NCBI GenBank assembly: GCA_023460975.1
Contig: JAEWOG010000099.1
Location: forward strand, 124,001 to 188,000
From: Actinomycetes bacterium
GTDB taxonomy: Bacteria > Actinomycetota > Actinomycetes > Propionibacteriales > Nocardioidaceae
Length of the DNA: 64,000 nucleotides
Reading direction: 5' to 3'
In this document: one piece after another, positions 24,670-33,066 of the stretch
Position numbering within the stretch: the stretch's first letter is position 1
Layout of the letters: every line of letters begins with the position of its first letter
Position numbers and translations under genes: made by a program
The notes under the pieces: model-generated
Told to the model about the DNA's origin: nothing
Database searches by the model: none
Seen by the model: only the letters and a program-made list of their open reading frames with translations

Positions 24670-25386
24670 TCAGGCTTGGCTGGAGACCAGCGTGCCAATC
24701 TTCTCACCCTTCACGATGCGCAGGATCGCGCCCTCGTCCTCGGCGCCGAAGACGATGAGGGGCATGTCGTTCTCCATGCACAGGGCGAACGCGGTGGCAT
24801 CGGCGATCTTGAGGTTGCGCTGCAGCGCCTCGGAGAACGACAGGGTGTCGAACTTCGTCGCCGTGGGGTCCTTGTGCGGGTCAGCGGTGTAGACGCCGTC
24901 GACGCCCGACTTGGCCATGAGCACAACCTCGCAGCGAGTCTCGAGCGCCCGCTGGGCCGCGACGGTGTCGGTGCTGAAGAAGGGCATCCCGGCGCCGGCA
25001 CCGAAGATGACGACGCGCCCCTTCTCGAGGTGCCGCATCGCGCGACGGGGGATGTACGACTCCGCCACCTGACCCATCGTGATGGCCGTCTGGACGCGGG
25101 TCTCGATGCCTTCCTTCTCCAGGAAGTCCTGGAGCGCAAGGCAGTTCATGACCGTGCCGAGCATGCCCATGTAGTCGGCTCGCGACCGGTCCATGCCGCG
25201 CTGCTGCATCTCGGCACCGCGGAAGAAGTTCCCCCCGCCGACGACGATGCACACGCCCACGCCTTCGCGCACCACCGCTGAGATCTCGCGCGCAATCTTG
25301 GAAACGACGTCGGGGTCGACACCGAGCTTGCCGCCACCGAAGACCTCTCCGGAGAGCTTGATGAGGACGCGGTCGTATGCGCTCAC
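24670..25386 (-). CDS. pyrH: UMP kinase
   Basis: PyrH phosphorylates UMP to UDP for pyrimidine nucleotide synthesis. The 238-residue protein has the amino-acid-kinase start RVLIKLSGEVFGGG, the loop VVGGGNFFRG (about 48-57), and the TADPHKDPTATKFDTLS segment typical of bacterial UMP kinases. The GTG start at 25386 has an AAGG element about 8 nt upstream. It is separated from tsf by a terminator and has its own promoter, so pyrH-frr-cdsA form a separate unit. Confidence 0.97.
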   Translation of the reverse strand: MSAYDRVLIKLSGEVFGGGKLGVDPDVVSKIAREISAVVREGVGVCIVVGGGNFFRGAEMQQRGMDRSRADYMGMLGTVMNCLALQDFLEKEGIETRVQTAITMGQVAESYIPRRAMRHLEKGRVVIFGAGAGMPFFSTDTVAAQRALETRCEVVLMAKSGVDGVYTADPHKDPTATKFDTLSFSEALQRNLKIADATAFALCMENDMPLIVFGAEDEGAILRIVKGEKIGTLVSSQA

Positions 25387-25423
25387 GTGGTGGAACCTTT
25401 CGCAGTCGGGTGGATCGTGACGA

Positions 25424-25429
25424 AACCTA
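25424..25429 (-). promoter_or_regulatory. -10 element (TAGGTT) upstream of pyrH
   Basis: TAGGTT on the minus strand lies 37 nt before the pyrH start, between that start and the tsf terminator. A weak TTCGCC lies 19 nt further upstream. Confidence 0.4.
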
Positions 25430-25491
25430 CCGCTCTGGCGACCCGGCAGGCGAACCCCGTCGGACGGTACGGTCGCGTCAGGGCAGACGAA

Positions 25492-25525
25492 GGGGGCGGC
25501 CCGACCAACCGGTCGCGCCGCCCCC
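25492..25525 (-). terminator. rpsB-tsf terminator
   Basis: GGGGGCGGC (25492-25500) pairs with GCCGCCCCC (25517-25525). The stem continues after one mismatch with CGACC/GGTCG around an AACC loop. It begins 20 nt after the tsf stop. No T-run. Confidence 0.7.
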
Positions 25526-25545
25526 TCGCGGTGAATCTGGTGCGC

Positions 25546-26358
25546 TCAGGCGCCGATCTCGAAGCGCGCGAAGCGCTTGACCGTGGTGCCGGCCTCCTTG
25601 AGAACCTGCGCCACCGACTTCTTGGACTCGGTGACCGAGTCCTGGTCGAGGAGCACGATCTCCTTGAAGAACCCGCCCAGACGACCCTCGACGATCTTGG
25701 CGACGGCAGCCTCGGGCTTGCCCTCCTCGAGCGTCTTCTTGGTGAGGACGTCCTTCTCCTTCGCCACGATGTCCGCGGGGACCTCGTCGCGCGTGAGGTA
25801 CTGGGCCTTCATCGCGGCGACCTGCATCGCAGCGGCGCGGGCGGCAGCCTCGTCACCCTCGAACTCGACGAGCACGCCGACCGCCGGAGGCAGGTCCGCA
25901 GCGCGCTTGTGCATGTACGTGACCGTGGTGCCCTCGAAGTACGCGACCTCGCCGAGCTCGATCTTCTCGCCGATCGTGATGGCGAGCTCCTCGACGACCT
26001 CGCCGACGGTCTTGCCGTCAAGCTCGACGGCCTTGAGGGCCTCGACATCGCCGGCCTTGGCGGCGTCGGCGGCCTCGACAATGCGCTGGGCAGCGTCGAT
26101 GAACGCCTGGTTCTTGGCGACGAAGTCGGTCTCCGACTTGATCTCGACCAGGGCGCCGCCAGCGGTGGCGACGAGTCCGGCGGAGGTCTCGCGCTCGGCG
26201 GCACGGGAGGCAGCCTTGGCGGCACCCTTGACGCGGAGCAGCTCGACGGCCTTGTCGAAGTCGCCGTCCGTCTCGGTCAGCGCCTTCTTGCAGTCCATCA
26301 TGCCGGCGCTGGTCAGGTCGCGGAGCTTCTTGACGTCAGCAGCGGTGAAGTTGGCCAT
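25546..26358 (-). CDS. tsf: Elongation factor Ts
   Basis: EF-Ts is the GDP/GTP exchange factor of EF-Tu. The 270-residue protein starts MANFTAADVKKLRDLTSAGM and has the family motifs MDCKKALTETDGD (about 21-33) and VEIKSETDFVAKNQAF (about 70-85), which contact EF-Tu. ATG 26358 is preceded by AAGGA at close spacing. It follows rpsB by 34 nt, the standard pair. Confidence 0.97.
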   Translation of the reverse strand: MANFTAADVKKLRDLTSAGMMDCKKALTETDGDFDKAVELLRVKGAAKAASRAAERETSAGLVATAGGALVEIKSETDFVAKNQAFIDAAQRIVEAADAAKAGDVEALKAVELDGKTVGEVVEELAITIGEKIELGEVAYFEGTTVTYMHKRAADLPPAVGVLVEFEGDEAAARAAAMQVAAMKAQYLTRDEVPADIVAKEKDVLTKKTLEEGKPEAAVAKIVEGRLGGFFKEIVLLDQDSVTESKKSVAQVLKEAGTTVKRFARFEIGA

Positions 26359-26392
26359 GTCCTTCTTCCTTGAAGTCTTGTGGGCGGGGCGC

Positions 26393-27271
26393 TCAGGCCT
26401 GGGCGTCAGCGTCAGCTGCGGGCGCCTCGGCTGCGGCCTCGGCGGGAGCCTCGGTTGCCGCCTCAGCAGGAGCCTCGGTCGCGGCCTCGGCGGGAGCCTC
26501 AGCAGCCTTCTCGGCGTCACCCTCGAGGAGCTCGCGCTCCCACTCGGCCAGCGGCTCGGCAGCGGCCTCGGTCTTGCCACCCGAGCGAGCGATGAGGCCC
26601 TCGGCGACAGCGTCGGCAACGACGCGGGTCAGCAGGCCAACGGCGCGGATCGCGTCGTCGTTGCCCGGGATCGGGAAGTCAACGACGTCGGGGTCGCAGT
26701 TGGAGTCGAGGATGCCGATGATCGGGATGCGCAGCTTGCGCGCCTCCTCGACGGCAAGGTGCTCCTTGTTGGTGTCGACGATCCACACCGCGGAGGGAAC
26801 CTTGGACATCTCGCGGATGCCGCCCAGGGTCTTGTCCAGCTTGTCGCGCTCGCGCTTGAGCTGGAGCAGCTCCTTCTTGGTGCGGCCAGAACCGGCAACG
26901 TTGTCGAAGTCCAGCTCGTCGAGCTCCTTGAGGCGCTGGATGCGCTGGTGCACGGTCTGGAAGTTGGTGAGCATGCCGCCCAGCCAGCGCTGGTTGACGT
27001 AGGGCATGCCGACGCGGGTCGCCTGCTCGGCGATCGCCTCCTGAGCCTGCTTCTTGGTGCCGACGAACATGATGACGCCGCCCTTGGCGACCGTCTCCTT
27101 GACGAAGGCGTACGAGCGGTCGATGTAGGACAGCGACTGCTGCAGGTCGATGATGTAGATGCCGTTGCGCTCCGTGAGGATGAAGCGCTTCATCTTGGGG
27201 TTCCAGCGACGGGTCTGGTGCCCGAAGTGGACGCCGCTCTCGAGCAGCTGGCGCATGGTCACGACTGCCAT
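26393..27271 (-). CDS. rpsB: 30S ribosomal protein uS2
   Basis: uS2 is needed for bS1 recruitment and late 30S assembly. The 292-residue protein starts MAVVTMRQLLESGVHFGHQT and carries the S2 signatures RWNPKMKRFI and PIIGILDSNCDPDVVDFPIP. From about residue 250 it has an acidic low-complexity tail of EAPAEAA(T) repeats that is not part of the conserved fold. GGAGAACACC precedes the ATG. It is the first gene of rpsB-tsf. Confidence 0.97.
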   Translation of the reverse strand: MAVVTMRQLLESGVHFGHQTRRWNPKMKRFILTERNGIYIIDLQQSLSYIDRSYAFVKETVAKGGVIMFVGTKKQAQEAIAEQATRVGMPYVNQRWLGGMLTNFQTVHQRIQRLKELDELDFDNVAGSGRTKKELLQLKRERDKLDKTLGGIREMSKVPSAVWIVDTNKEHLAVEEARKLRIPIIGILDSNCDPDVVDFPIPGNDDAIRAVGLLTRVVADAVAEGLIARSGGKTEAAAEPLAEWERELLEGDAEKAAEAPAEAATEAPAEAATEAPAEAAAEAPAADADAQA

Positions 27272-27512
27272 GGTGTTCTCCTGTGTCGCGGGGCCACGCC
27301 CGCACTGCGACCTTGAGGCAGGCCGCGCGGGTGGGTGACTCCAGTGGTTTCAGTTGCTGCCACGCGACGGGTGTCGGTGGCCCTGGTGCCCGCCCGACGA
27401 TCCGATCCACCGGAGTGGAACTGAGGACCGCCGTCCGCGGCCTCCGGGAGACACGGAGCATCCCGGCGCGGCAGCGAGCACGCGAAGTCAGCCCCGGAGG
27501 GCTGCTCCCCCA

Positions 27513-27543
27513 AGACTACGGCACTGCGCGGGAGCGCAGCCAA
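27513..27543 (-). promoter_or_regulatory. rpsB-tsf promoter (TTGGCT, 19 nt, TAGTCT)
   Basis: On the minus strand TTGGCT (27543-27538), inside CGATTGGC, lies 19 nt from TAGTCT (27518-27513). The same CGATTGGC element and the same 19-nt spacing occur upstream of rplS and rpsP. The transcript would have a leader of about 235 nt before rpsB, long enough for autogenous control by uS2. I see no other gene in 27272-27648. Confidence 0.5.
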
Positions 27544-27648
27544 TCGTCAGCGAGCCCACAACTGTCCACATGCGAGCACCGAACCGAGTTCTCCACACCG
27601 ACGGGCGCGATGGACCCGGGTGCGCACGCCGACGGGCACCGTTTTCCC

Positions 27649-28290
27649 ATGACTCACACCGTCCGCACCCAGCGCCGAGCGATGGTCGCGGCGCTCCTCA
27701 TCCTGCTGTGCCTCGTCACGATCGGGGCGGGGCCGAGTGCTTCCTCCCCACCAGCAGTGTCCGCCAGATTCGCCGCCTCTGGGGAGACGGCCTGGCCGCT
27801 GGAACCGCGCGGTCACGTCGTCCACGGTTTCGACCCACCGGACTCGCCCTGGGAGGAAGGTCATCGGGGCGTGGACGTGGCTGGCACCGCCGGTCAAGTC
27901 GTCCGGGCCAGCCGGACCGGGACCGTCTCCTTCGTCGGCACCGTCGCGGGCAAACCGGTCGTCGTGATCAGCCACGGAGCCACGCGTACGACGTACGAGC
28001 CCGTGCGCGCCACGGTGTCGGTCGGCCACCTCGCCACGGCAGGGACACCGGTGGGGCGACTGACGGTGTTGCACAGCCACTGCTTCCCAGCGGCCTGTCT
28101 GCACTGGGGTCTGCGTAGCGGTCGCGACTACGTGGACCCGCTCGTGGGCTTCCCCGGTCCCGTACGGCTCCTGCCGCTCACGGACCCGCCGCTGGGGCGC
28201 CAGCTGCCGATTCCACGATGGGCTCCCCCGCTGTCGACGTGGGCTCCCCCGGCAGGAGTCTGGCGCGCTGCCCTCGACGCCGGGGCGTGA
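27649..28290 (+). CDS. Secreted M23-family metallopeptidase
   Basis: M23 (LytM-type) endopeptidases cut peptidoglycan peptide bridges. The 213-residue product starts MTHTVRTQRRAMVAALLILL, a signal peptide. The zinc site is seen in GHRGVDVAG (HxxxD, about residue 76) and the downstream LHWGLRSGRDYVDP (HxH position replaced by LHW, near 150), the usual actinobacterial variant. It stands divergently beside rpsB as in mycobacteria (Rv2891 region). The start ATG has no clear Shine-Dalgarno. Confidence 0.88.
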   Translation: MTHTVRTQRRAMVAALLILLCLVTIGAGPSASSPPAVSARFAASGETAWPLEPRGHVVHGFDPPDSPWEEGHRGVDVAGTAGQVVRASRTGTVSFVGTVAGKPVVVISHGATRTTYEPVRATVSVGHLATAGTPVGRLTVLHSHCFPAACLHWGLRSGRDYVDPLVGFPGPVRLLPLTDPPLGRQLPIPRWAPPLSTWAPPAGVWRAALDAGA

Positions 28291-28296
28291 AGCCGC

Positions 28297-28318
28297 GCCC
28301 ACCTCCCGGAGGTCGGGC
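28297..28318. terminator. Hairpin between the M23 gene and xerC
   Basis: GCCC-ACCTC (28297-28305) pairs with GAGGT (28309-28313) and GGGC (28315-28318) with one bulged C, in the 39-bp gap between convergent genes. Confidence 0.45.
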
Positions 28319-28329
28319 TGGTGCGGATC

Positions 28330-29271
28330 TCAGGCGCGCGGGTGGGCCTGGGCGTACGCCCTGCGCAGCCGGTCGGCGCTGACGTGCGTGTAGAGCTGGG
28401 TGGTGGACAGGGACGCATGGCCGAGGATCTCCTGCACGGACCGCAGGTCGGCCCCTCCCGCGAGCAAGTGCGTGGCCGCCGTGTGTCGCAGCCCGTGGGG
28501 GCCGATGTCGGGGGCGCCGGGGACGTCCTGGATGCGGCGGTGCACGACATCGCGGACCACCCGCTGGTCGATGCGGCGTCCGCGGGCGCCGAGGAAGAGC
28601 GCTCCGCCGGCACCGTCCGCGACGAGTGCTGGCCTGCCCCGTCTGATCCACGCGTGGAGAGCCTTCTCGGCGGGCGCGCCGTACGGAACTGTGCGTTCCT
28701 TGCGTCCCTTGCCGAAGACCCGCATGACGCGTCGGTCGTCGTCAATGTCGTCGACGTCGAGACCCACCAGTTCGCCCACGCGGATGCCCGTGGCGTACAG
28801 CGTCTCGAGCATCGCCACGTCACGGAGCCCGACGGGCGTGCCATCGTCGGCCCGCGTGGCTGCGGACTGCAGGAGGCTCTCGACCTCATCGGTGCGCAGG
28901 ACCTCGGGCAGGGTCTTGATCTGCTTCGGCGAGCCCAAGGAAGCGCCCACATCGGTGCTCGTGTGTCCACCCCGGGTCAGCCACGCCGTGAAGACCCGCG
29001 CGGCCGTCGCCCGACGGGCCAGCGTGCTGCGCGCATTGCCCATGCTGCGCTGCTTCGCGAGCCAGCTGCGCAACGCGCGCAGATCGAGGTCTGCGATGTC
29101 CTCGATCCCCAGCCGGGAGGCGTGCAGAAGAAGACCCTCGACGTCGCCGAGGTAGGCCCGGACCGAGTGCGAAGAGAGGTTGCGCTCGGACACCAGGTGC
29201 CGCTCGTACGAGGCCAGCAGGCGCGCGTACGTCTCGGGGAGCAGATCAAGCGATGCTCTCTCGTCGGGCAT
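28330..29271 (-). CDS. xerC: Tyrosine recombinase XerC
   Basis: XerC acts with XerD at dif to resolve chromosome dimers. The 313-residue protein has the N-terminal SAM-like core-binding domain (1-115) and all catalytic residues: R164 (ATGIRVGEL), K188 (FGKGRKER), H259 and R262 (PHGLRHT), H285 (LGHASLSTTQ) and the nucleophile Y294. It lies next to dprA as in other actinobacteria, so it is the housekeeping recombinase, not a phage integrase. ATG 29271 is set by a -10 6 nt upstream. Confidence 0.93.
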   Translation of the reverse strand: MPDERASLDLLPETYARLLASYERHLVSERNLSSHSVRAYLGDVEGLLLHASRLGIEDIADLDLRALRSWLAKQRSMGNARSTLARRATAARVFTAWLTRGGHTSTDVGASLGSPKQIKTLPEVLRTDEVESLLQSAATRADDGTPVGLRDVAMLETLYATGIRVGELVGLDVDDIDDDRRVMRVFGKGRKERTVPYGAPAEKALHAWIRRGRPALVADGAGGALFLGARGRRIDQRVVRDVVHRRIQDVPGAPDIGPHGLRHTAATHLLAGGADLRSVQEILGHASLSTTQLYTHVSADRLRRAYAQAHPRA

Positions 29272-29277
29272 GAAGGC

Positions 29278-29283
29278 ATCGTA
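29278..29283 (-). promoter_or_regulatory. -10 element of a leaderless xerC promoter
   Basis: TACGAT on the minus strand ends 6 nt before ATG 29271. The xerC message is therefore separate from dprA. Confidence 0.45.
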
Positions 29284-29334
29284 GGCGCGCCGATGACCCT
29301 GCCACGGCAGGCAGGCTCCGGCAGGCGCGGCGGC

Positions 29335-30474
29335 TCACTCCCGCGCGGTGCGTCGCCGTGGCTGCTTGATCCACTGCCCGGGAGCGGCTTCCACCACGAG
29401 CCCCGCGGCCACGAGCCGGGTGAGTTCCCACGCCGCGACCCGAGCGGGCATGGCAACCCGGTCGGCTAGGTCGAGGACAGCGAGCGGCTCGTCGGGCTCA
29501 ACCGCCTCGAGCAGGTGTCTCTGGCGCAGCGTCAGCCGATCGCCGGGCCGATCCGGCGCCCGTGGGTCCACCAGCAGATGCTGCCCCGCCCTGCCAACCA
29601 CCTCCAGGACATGCTCAGGACGCGTCACCACGGATGCCGACCCCCTGCGCAGCAGCTCGTGCACGCCCTCGGACGCGGCGCTGGTCACGGGACCGGGCAC
29701 TCCGAGCACTGCGCGGCTCAGTTGGTCTGCCCAGTGGGCCGTGTTGAGCGCTCCGCTGCGCACCGCTGCCTCCACCACCACGGTCGCCGCGGTCAGCGCC
29801 GCGATCAGCCGGTTGCGTGAGAGGAAACGCACGCGGGTCGGCCCCATCCCGTGCGGCAACTCGGACACCACGGCGCCCGTGCGTGCGATCCGGTCGATGA
29901 GATCGGCATGGGCTGCTGGGTAGGGCCGGTCGAGACCGCACGCGAGGACTGCGGCGGTGCGTGCCCCCACCGCCAGCGCACCTTCGTGGGCGGCCCGGTC
30001 GATGCCGAACGCCGCGCCCGACACGACTGGCACCCCCGCCCTGCCCGCCCCGGCGGCGAACCGTACGGCGGTGTCGGTGCCGTACGTGGTCGCCGATCGT
30101 GATCCGACGAGGGCCACGGACCCAGCCATCTCGTCGAGGCGTGCGGGCCCTCGCACCCACAGACCCACCGGAACCCCGCCGAGCCCCTGCACCTCGATGC
30201 CGTGGGCCAGGTCGTCGATGCCCTCGGGCCACTCGGGCTCACCCGGCACGACGAAGCGAAGGCCGAGCTCGGCAGCCCGCTCCAGGTCCTGCTCCGGGTC
30301 AACCTCGAGGCGGCGCGGGGCCACGTCTTCCGGCGCATCTCGTCCGCCTCGGCGCAGCACCTCCAGCGCCTGGGGGGCACCCACGTGCGCGACCAACGCC
30401 GCGGTGCGCGGGTCCCCTGGTTCGACGGCGCGACTCAGGACGACGCGAGCGGCCTTGTCCGCCGTGATCCTCAT
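29335..30474 (-). CDS. dprA: DNA-processing protein DprA
   Basis: DprA loads RecA on incoming single-stranded DNA in natural transformation. The 379-residue protein has the Rossmann-like core with VALVGSRSATTYG, GAAFGIDRAAHEGAL and SRNRLIAALTAATVVVEA (about 220-237), and a C-terminal winged-helix region (about 310-370). Its start overlaps the stop of the ComM-like gene by 4 nt (ATGA), so they are co-translated. No other competence gene is visible here. Confidence 0.93.
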   Translation of the reverse strand: MRITADKAARVVLSRAVEPGDPRTAALVAHVGAPQALEVLRRGGRDAPEDVAPRRLEVDPEQDLERAAELGLRFVVPGEPEWPEGIDDLAHGIEVQGLGGVPVGLWVRGPARLDEMAGSVALVGSRSATTYGTDTAVRFAAGAGRAGVPVVSGAAFGIDRAAHEGALAVGARTAAVLACGLDRPYPAAHADLIDRIARTGAVVSELPHGMGPTRVRFLSRNRLIAALTAATVVVEAAVRSGALNTAHWADQLSRAVLGVPGPVTSAASEGVHELLRRGSASVVTRPEHVLEVVGRAGQHLLVDPRAPDRPGDRLTLRQRHLLEAVEPDEPLAVLDLADRVAMPARVAAWELTRLVAAGLVVEAAPGQWIKQPRRRTARE

Positions 30475-32099
30475 CGGATCACCCCCAGCGTCCGCACCGG
30501 CAACGGTTGGCCGGTGCGCAGCCGCAGGGCCACGTCGACCTCATCACGACCGGGCCGCTCGACACCCGCGAGATCCGCGACGGTCCACGCGACCCGGTGG
30601 ACGCGTGTGACTCCTCGGCGTGTCAGGGCACCCTCGGCCAACTGAGCCTCCAGGAGGTCGCGCCCCGCGCTTGCCAGGGGGTAGTCAGCAGTCAGCGCCG
30701 GGCCGGGGACGGCGCCATTGAGTCGCCACCGACGCTCGGCGTAGCGGACCGCCTGCCGTTCGCGGGCAGTTGCGACTCTCGCTCGGATCGCCTCGGAACC
30801 TTCGGCCCGCGCGGTGCCGTCGCGACCCGCGGCGGGCTCCTGCGGATCCACCTGACGCCAGATGTCGACCCTGTCCGCCATGGGGCCCGACAACTTCGTC
30901 CGGTAGCGGCGCCGCGCCACTTCAGGGCACTCGCACGTCCCCCGGGCGAGAGGATGGTGGTTGCCGCACGGACACGGGTTGGCAGCGAGCACCACCATGC
31001 CCTTCGCCGGGAAGGTCGCGGTATCCTCGCCCCGCGCGATGGTCACCTCCCCCGACTCCAGCGGCTCCCGCAGCGCGTCGACCACGTCCGAGCGCATCAA
31101 GGGGAACTCGTCCAGGAACAGCACACCGTGGTGGGCCTGGCTGACCGCGCCCGGGCGGACGACGCCGGATCCGCCGCCGATGATGCTGGCCTTGCTCGCG
31201 TCATGGTGCGGCGCGAGGAAAGGTGGCCTGCGCAGCAGCGACCGGGACTCGCCCAGCGCGCCCGCAAGGGAATGGATGGCCGTCACCTCCAGCGCCTGTT
31301 CGACGTCGAGGTCGGGCAGGATCGTGGGAATCCGTTCCGCGAGCGTGGTCTTGCCGGCGCCGCGCGGGCCCGCGAGCATCAGGTGGTGGCCCCCGGCGGC
31401 GGCGACCTCGACGGCGTACTTGGTGTCCACGAGTCCCTCCACGTCCGCCATGTCGACGAAGTCGCGCGCGCTGTCGCCGCGCCAGGTGAGCAACCGCGCT
31501 GGCTGCTGGGTCGCGATCGGTGGCGCGTCGGGGACCTCTTCACCCCGCAACTCGGCCACCACTTGAGCGAGTGACCTGACCCCGAAGACCGTCATGCCGG
31601 GCACCAGTGCGGCCTCGCTCGCCTGCGTTTCGGGGACGAAGACTCGTCGTACGCCCGCCGCGGACGCCGCGAGCACCATGGGCAGGACGCCCGGCACCGC
31701 CCGGAGCGCTCCCGACAGCGCGAGTTCGCCGATGAAAGCGGTCTCGACGAGCGCCTCCTGAGGGATCTGCGCCTGTTTTCCTCCCCGCTCCTCGTCCTGA
31801 CACGCCCCGGCGCGCAGCGCTGCCGCCTTCGCCGCGACAGCGATCGCCAGGTCGTAGTGACTGCCTGCCTTGGGGAGGTCTGCCGGCGAGAGAAGGATCG
31901 TCACCCGCCTGCTCGCCGGCCACGGCGGGCACGCGTTGCTGACGGCCATGCGAACGCGGTCCTTCGCCTCCGAGAGCGACGCACCCGCGCGGCCGACCAA
32001 CGACGTGCCGACCATCCCCTGGGAGACATCGACCTGAACCTCCACCAGATGTCCCTCCGACCCCCGCAACGCCACTGAGCGGGTCGTTGCGACGGCCAT
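30471..32099 (-). CDS. ComM/YifB-type Mg-chelatase-like AAA+ ATPase
   Basis: ComM is a hexameric helicase that helps branch migration during transformation. The 542-residue protein has an N-terminal Lon-like domain (MVGTSLVGRAGASLSEAKDR), a Walker A loop GPRGAGKTT near residue 250, Walker B in GVLFLDEFPLM, the NPCPCGNHH zinc-like segment, and the C-terminal Mg_chelatase_C region. The ATG at 32099 overlaps the yraN stop (TGATG). The yraN-comM-dprA order is the standard one. Confidence 0.93.
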   Translation of the reverse strand: MAVATTRSVALRGSEGHLVEVQVDVSQGMVGTSLVGRAGASLSEAKDRVRMAVSNACPPWPASRRVTILLSPADLPKAGSHYDLAIAVAAKAAALRAGACQDEERGGKQAQIPQEALVETAFIGELALSGALRAVPGVLPMVLAASAAGVRRVFVPETQASEAALVPGMTVFGVRSLAQVVAELRGEEVPDAPPIATQQPARLLTWRGDSARDFVDMADVEGLVDTKYAVEVAAAGGHHLMLAGPRGAGKTTLAERIPTILPDLDVEQALEVTAIHSLAGALGESRSLLRRPPFLAPHHDASKASIIGGGSGVVRPGAVSQAHHGVLFLDEFPLMRSDVVDALREPLESGEVTIARGEDTATFPAKGMVVLAANPCPCGNHHPLARGTCECPEVARRRYRTKLSGPMADRVDIWRQVDPQEPAAGRDGTARAEGSEAIRARVATARERQAVRYAERRWRLNGAVPGPALTADYPLASAGRDLLEAQLAEGALTRRGVTRVHRVAWTVADLAGVERPGRDEVDVALRLRTGQPLPVRTLGVIR

Positions 32100-32521
32100 C
32101 AGCCGATCCCCCGTACGTGCTCGAGGTGCATCTCCCCGCGACGCGGCCGGACGACAGCCACCAGGTCGATGCGCACCTCTCGAGGCCGAGCCGCATGGAC
32201 CGCGAGCCAGCGCGCCGCCAGCCTGCGCAGTCGCGCCACCTTGCGTGCGTCCACGGCCTCGTGCGGAGTGCCGCAGCTCAGTGAGGACCGCGTCTTGACC
32301 TCGCAGATGACCAGGACGTCGCCCTCGCGAAGAACCAGGTCGATCTCGCCGGCCTCGCAGCGCCAGTTGCGGCTCAGCAAGACCATCCCGCGGGCCACGA
32401 GGTGCCGGGCGGCCATCTCCTCGCCCCACGCTCCGAGCGCGAGATGCGGCGCCGTCGGAGGCGTCGCAGACTCGCCAGCGTCGGGCGGATCAGCGGGTAC
32501 GGGTGTGGTGACCTCGGCCAT
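32099..32521 (-). CDS. yraN: UPF0102 family protein YraN
   Basis: YraN is a predicted endonuclease-like protein of unknown role. The 140-residue product has the family core GAWGEEMAARHLVARGM (about 30-46) and GEIDLVLREGDVLVICEVKT (about 58-77), with the D and ExK residues of a PD-(D/E)XK-like site. AGGAGG is 4 nt before the ATG. First gene of yraN-comM-dprA. Confidence 0.92.
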   Translation of the reverse strand: MAEVTTPVPADPPDAGESATPPTAPHLALGAWGEEMAARHLVARGMVLLSRNWRCEAGEIDLVLREGDVLVICEVKTRSSLSCGTPHEAVDARKVARLRRLAARWLAVHAARPREVRIDLVAVVRPRRGEMHLEHVRGIG

Positions 32522-32644
32522 GGTGCCTCCTGGATCGGGAGGTCCCAGCCCACCGCACCTGGGGCGGGTGGTGCGGCGTCGTCAGTCAGATCTGGGGATG
32601 GCCGTGCACGCCGCGGCCCTGTGGACGAAAAGTGGCTCGGAACG

Positions 32645-32669
32645 GGGTCTCGACAAGCTCGACCAACGG
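32645..32669. repeat. REP-like intergenic sequence
   Basis: The stretch contains GGTCTCGACAAGCTCGACCA, which resembles the dispersed 'tcgacaagctcaacca' palindromic elements I know from Nocardioides and Arthrobacter genomes. It lies in the 173-bp gap between DUF2469 and yraN. Recognition is from memory and only one copy is in this window. Confidence 0.35.
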
Positions 32670-32694
32670 CGGCGCTGGCTCGACCCACGGCGAC

Positions 32695-33003
32695 TCACGC
32701 GGAGGACGGGTCGATCTCGTCCTTGGCGAGTTCCTCGACGTTGACGTCCTTGAAGGTGAGCACCTTCACGTTCTTGGCGAAGCGGGCCGGGCGGTACATG
32801 TCCCACACCCAGGCATCACTCATCGAGACCTCGAAGAAGACGTCGCCACTCTCCGTGCGCGCCTTCACGTCGACGGCGTTGCACAGGTAGAAGCGACGAT
32901 CCGTCTCGACGACGTACTTGAAGATGTTCACCACGTCGCGGTACTCGCGGTAGAGCGTCAGCTCCATCTCGGTCTCGTACTTCTCGAGATCCTCGGCGCT
33001 CAT
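32695..33003 (-). CDS. DUF2469 family protein
   Basis: The 102-residue protein begins MSAEDLEKYETEMELTLYRE and is typical of DUF2469 (Rv2901c-type), conserved in actinobacteria beside rnhB. It contains YVVETDRRFYLCNAVDV (about 30-46) and DAWVWDMYRPARFAKNVKVL (about 63-82). No function is assigned to the family. AGGAGG lies about 8 nt before the ATG. Confidence 0.93.
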   Translation of the reverse strand: MSAEDLEKYETEMELTLYREYRDVVNIFKYVVETDRRFYLCNAVDVKARTESGDVFFEVSMSDAWVWDMYRPARFAKNVKVLTFKDVNVEELAKDEIDPSSA

Positions 33004-33066
33004 GGTGTCGTCCTCCTGAGGGTCGGTCCCGGACCCCCCACCGGGCCCGGCCGCACTGCGGCGAGC

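Noticed and set aside
27283..27648. N-terminal extension of the M23 peptidase by 122 codons
   Set aside because: The extension lies over the rpsB leader and promoter, and the signal peptide begins at the ATG at 27649.
28330..29271. Tyrosine recombinase as a sign of a prophage or integrative element
   Set aside because: It is the XerC-type enzyme in its conserved position beside dprA; no attachment-site duplication, phage genes or tRNA target are seen.
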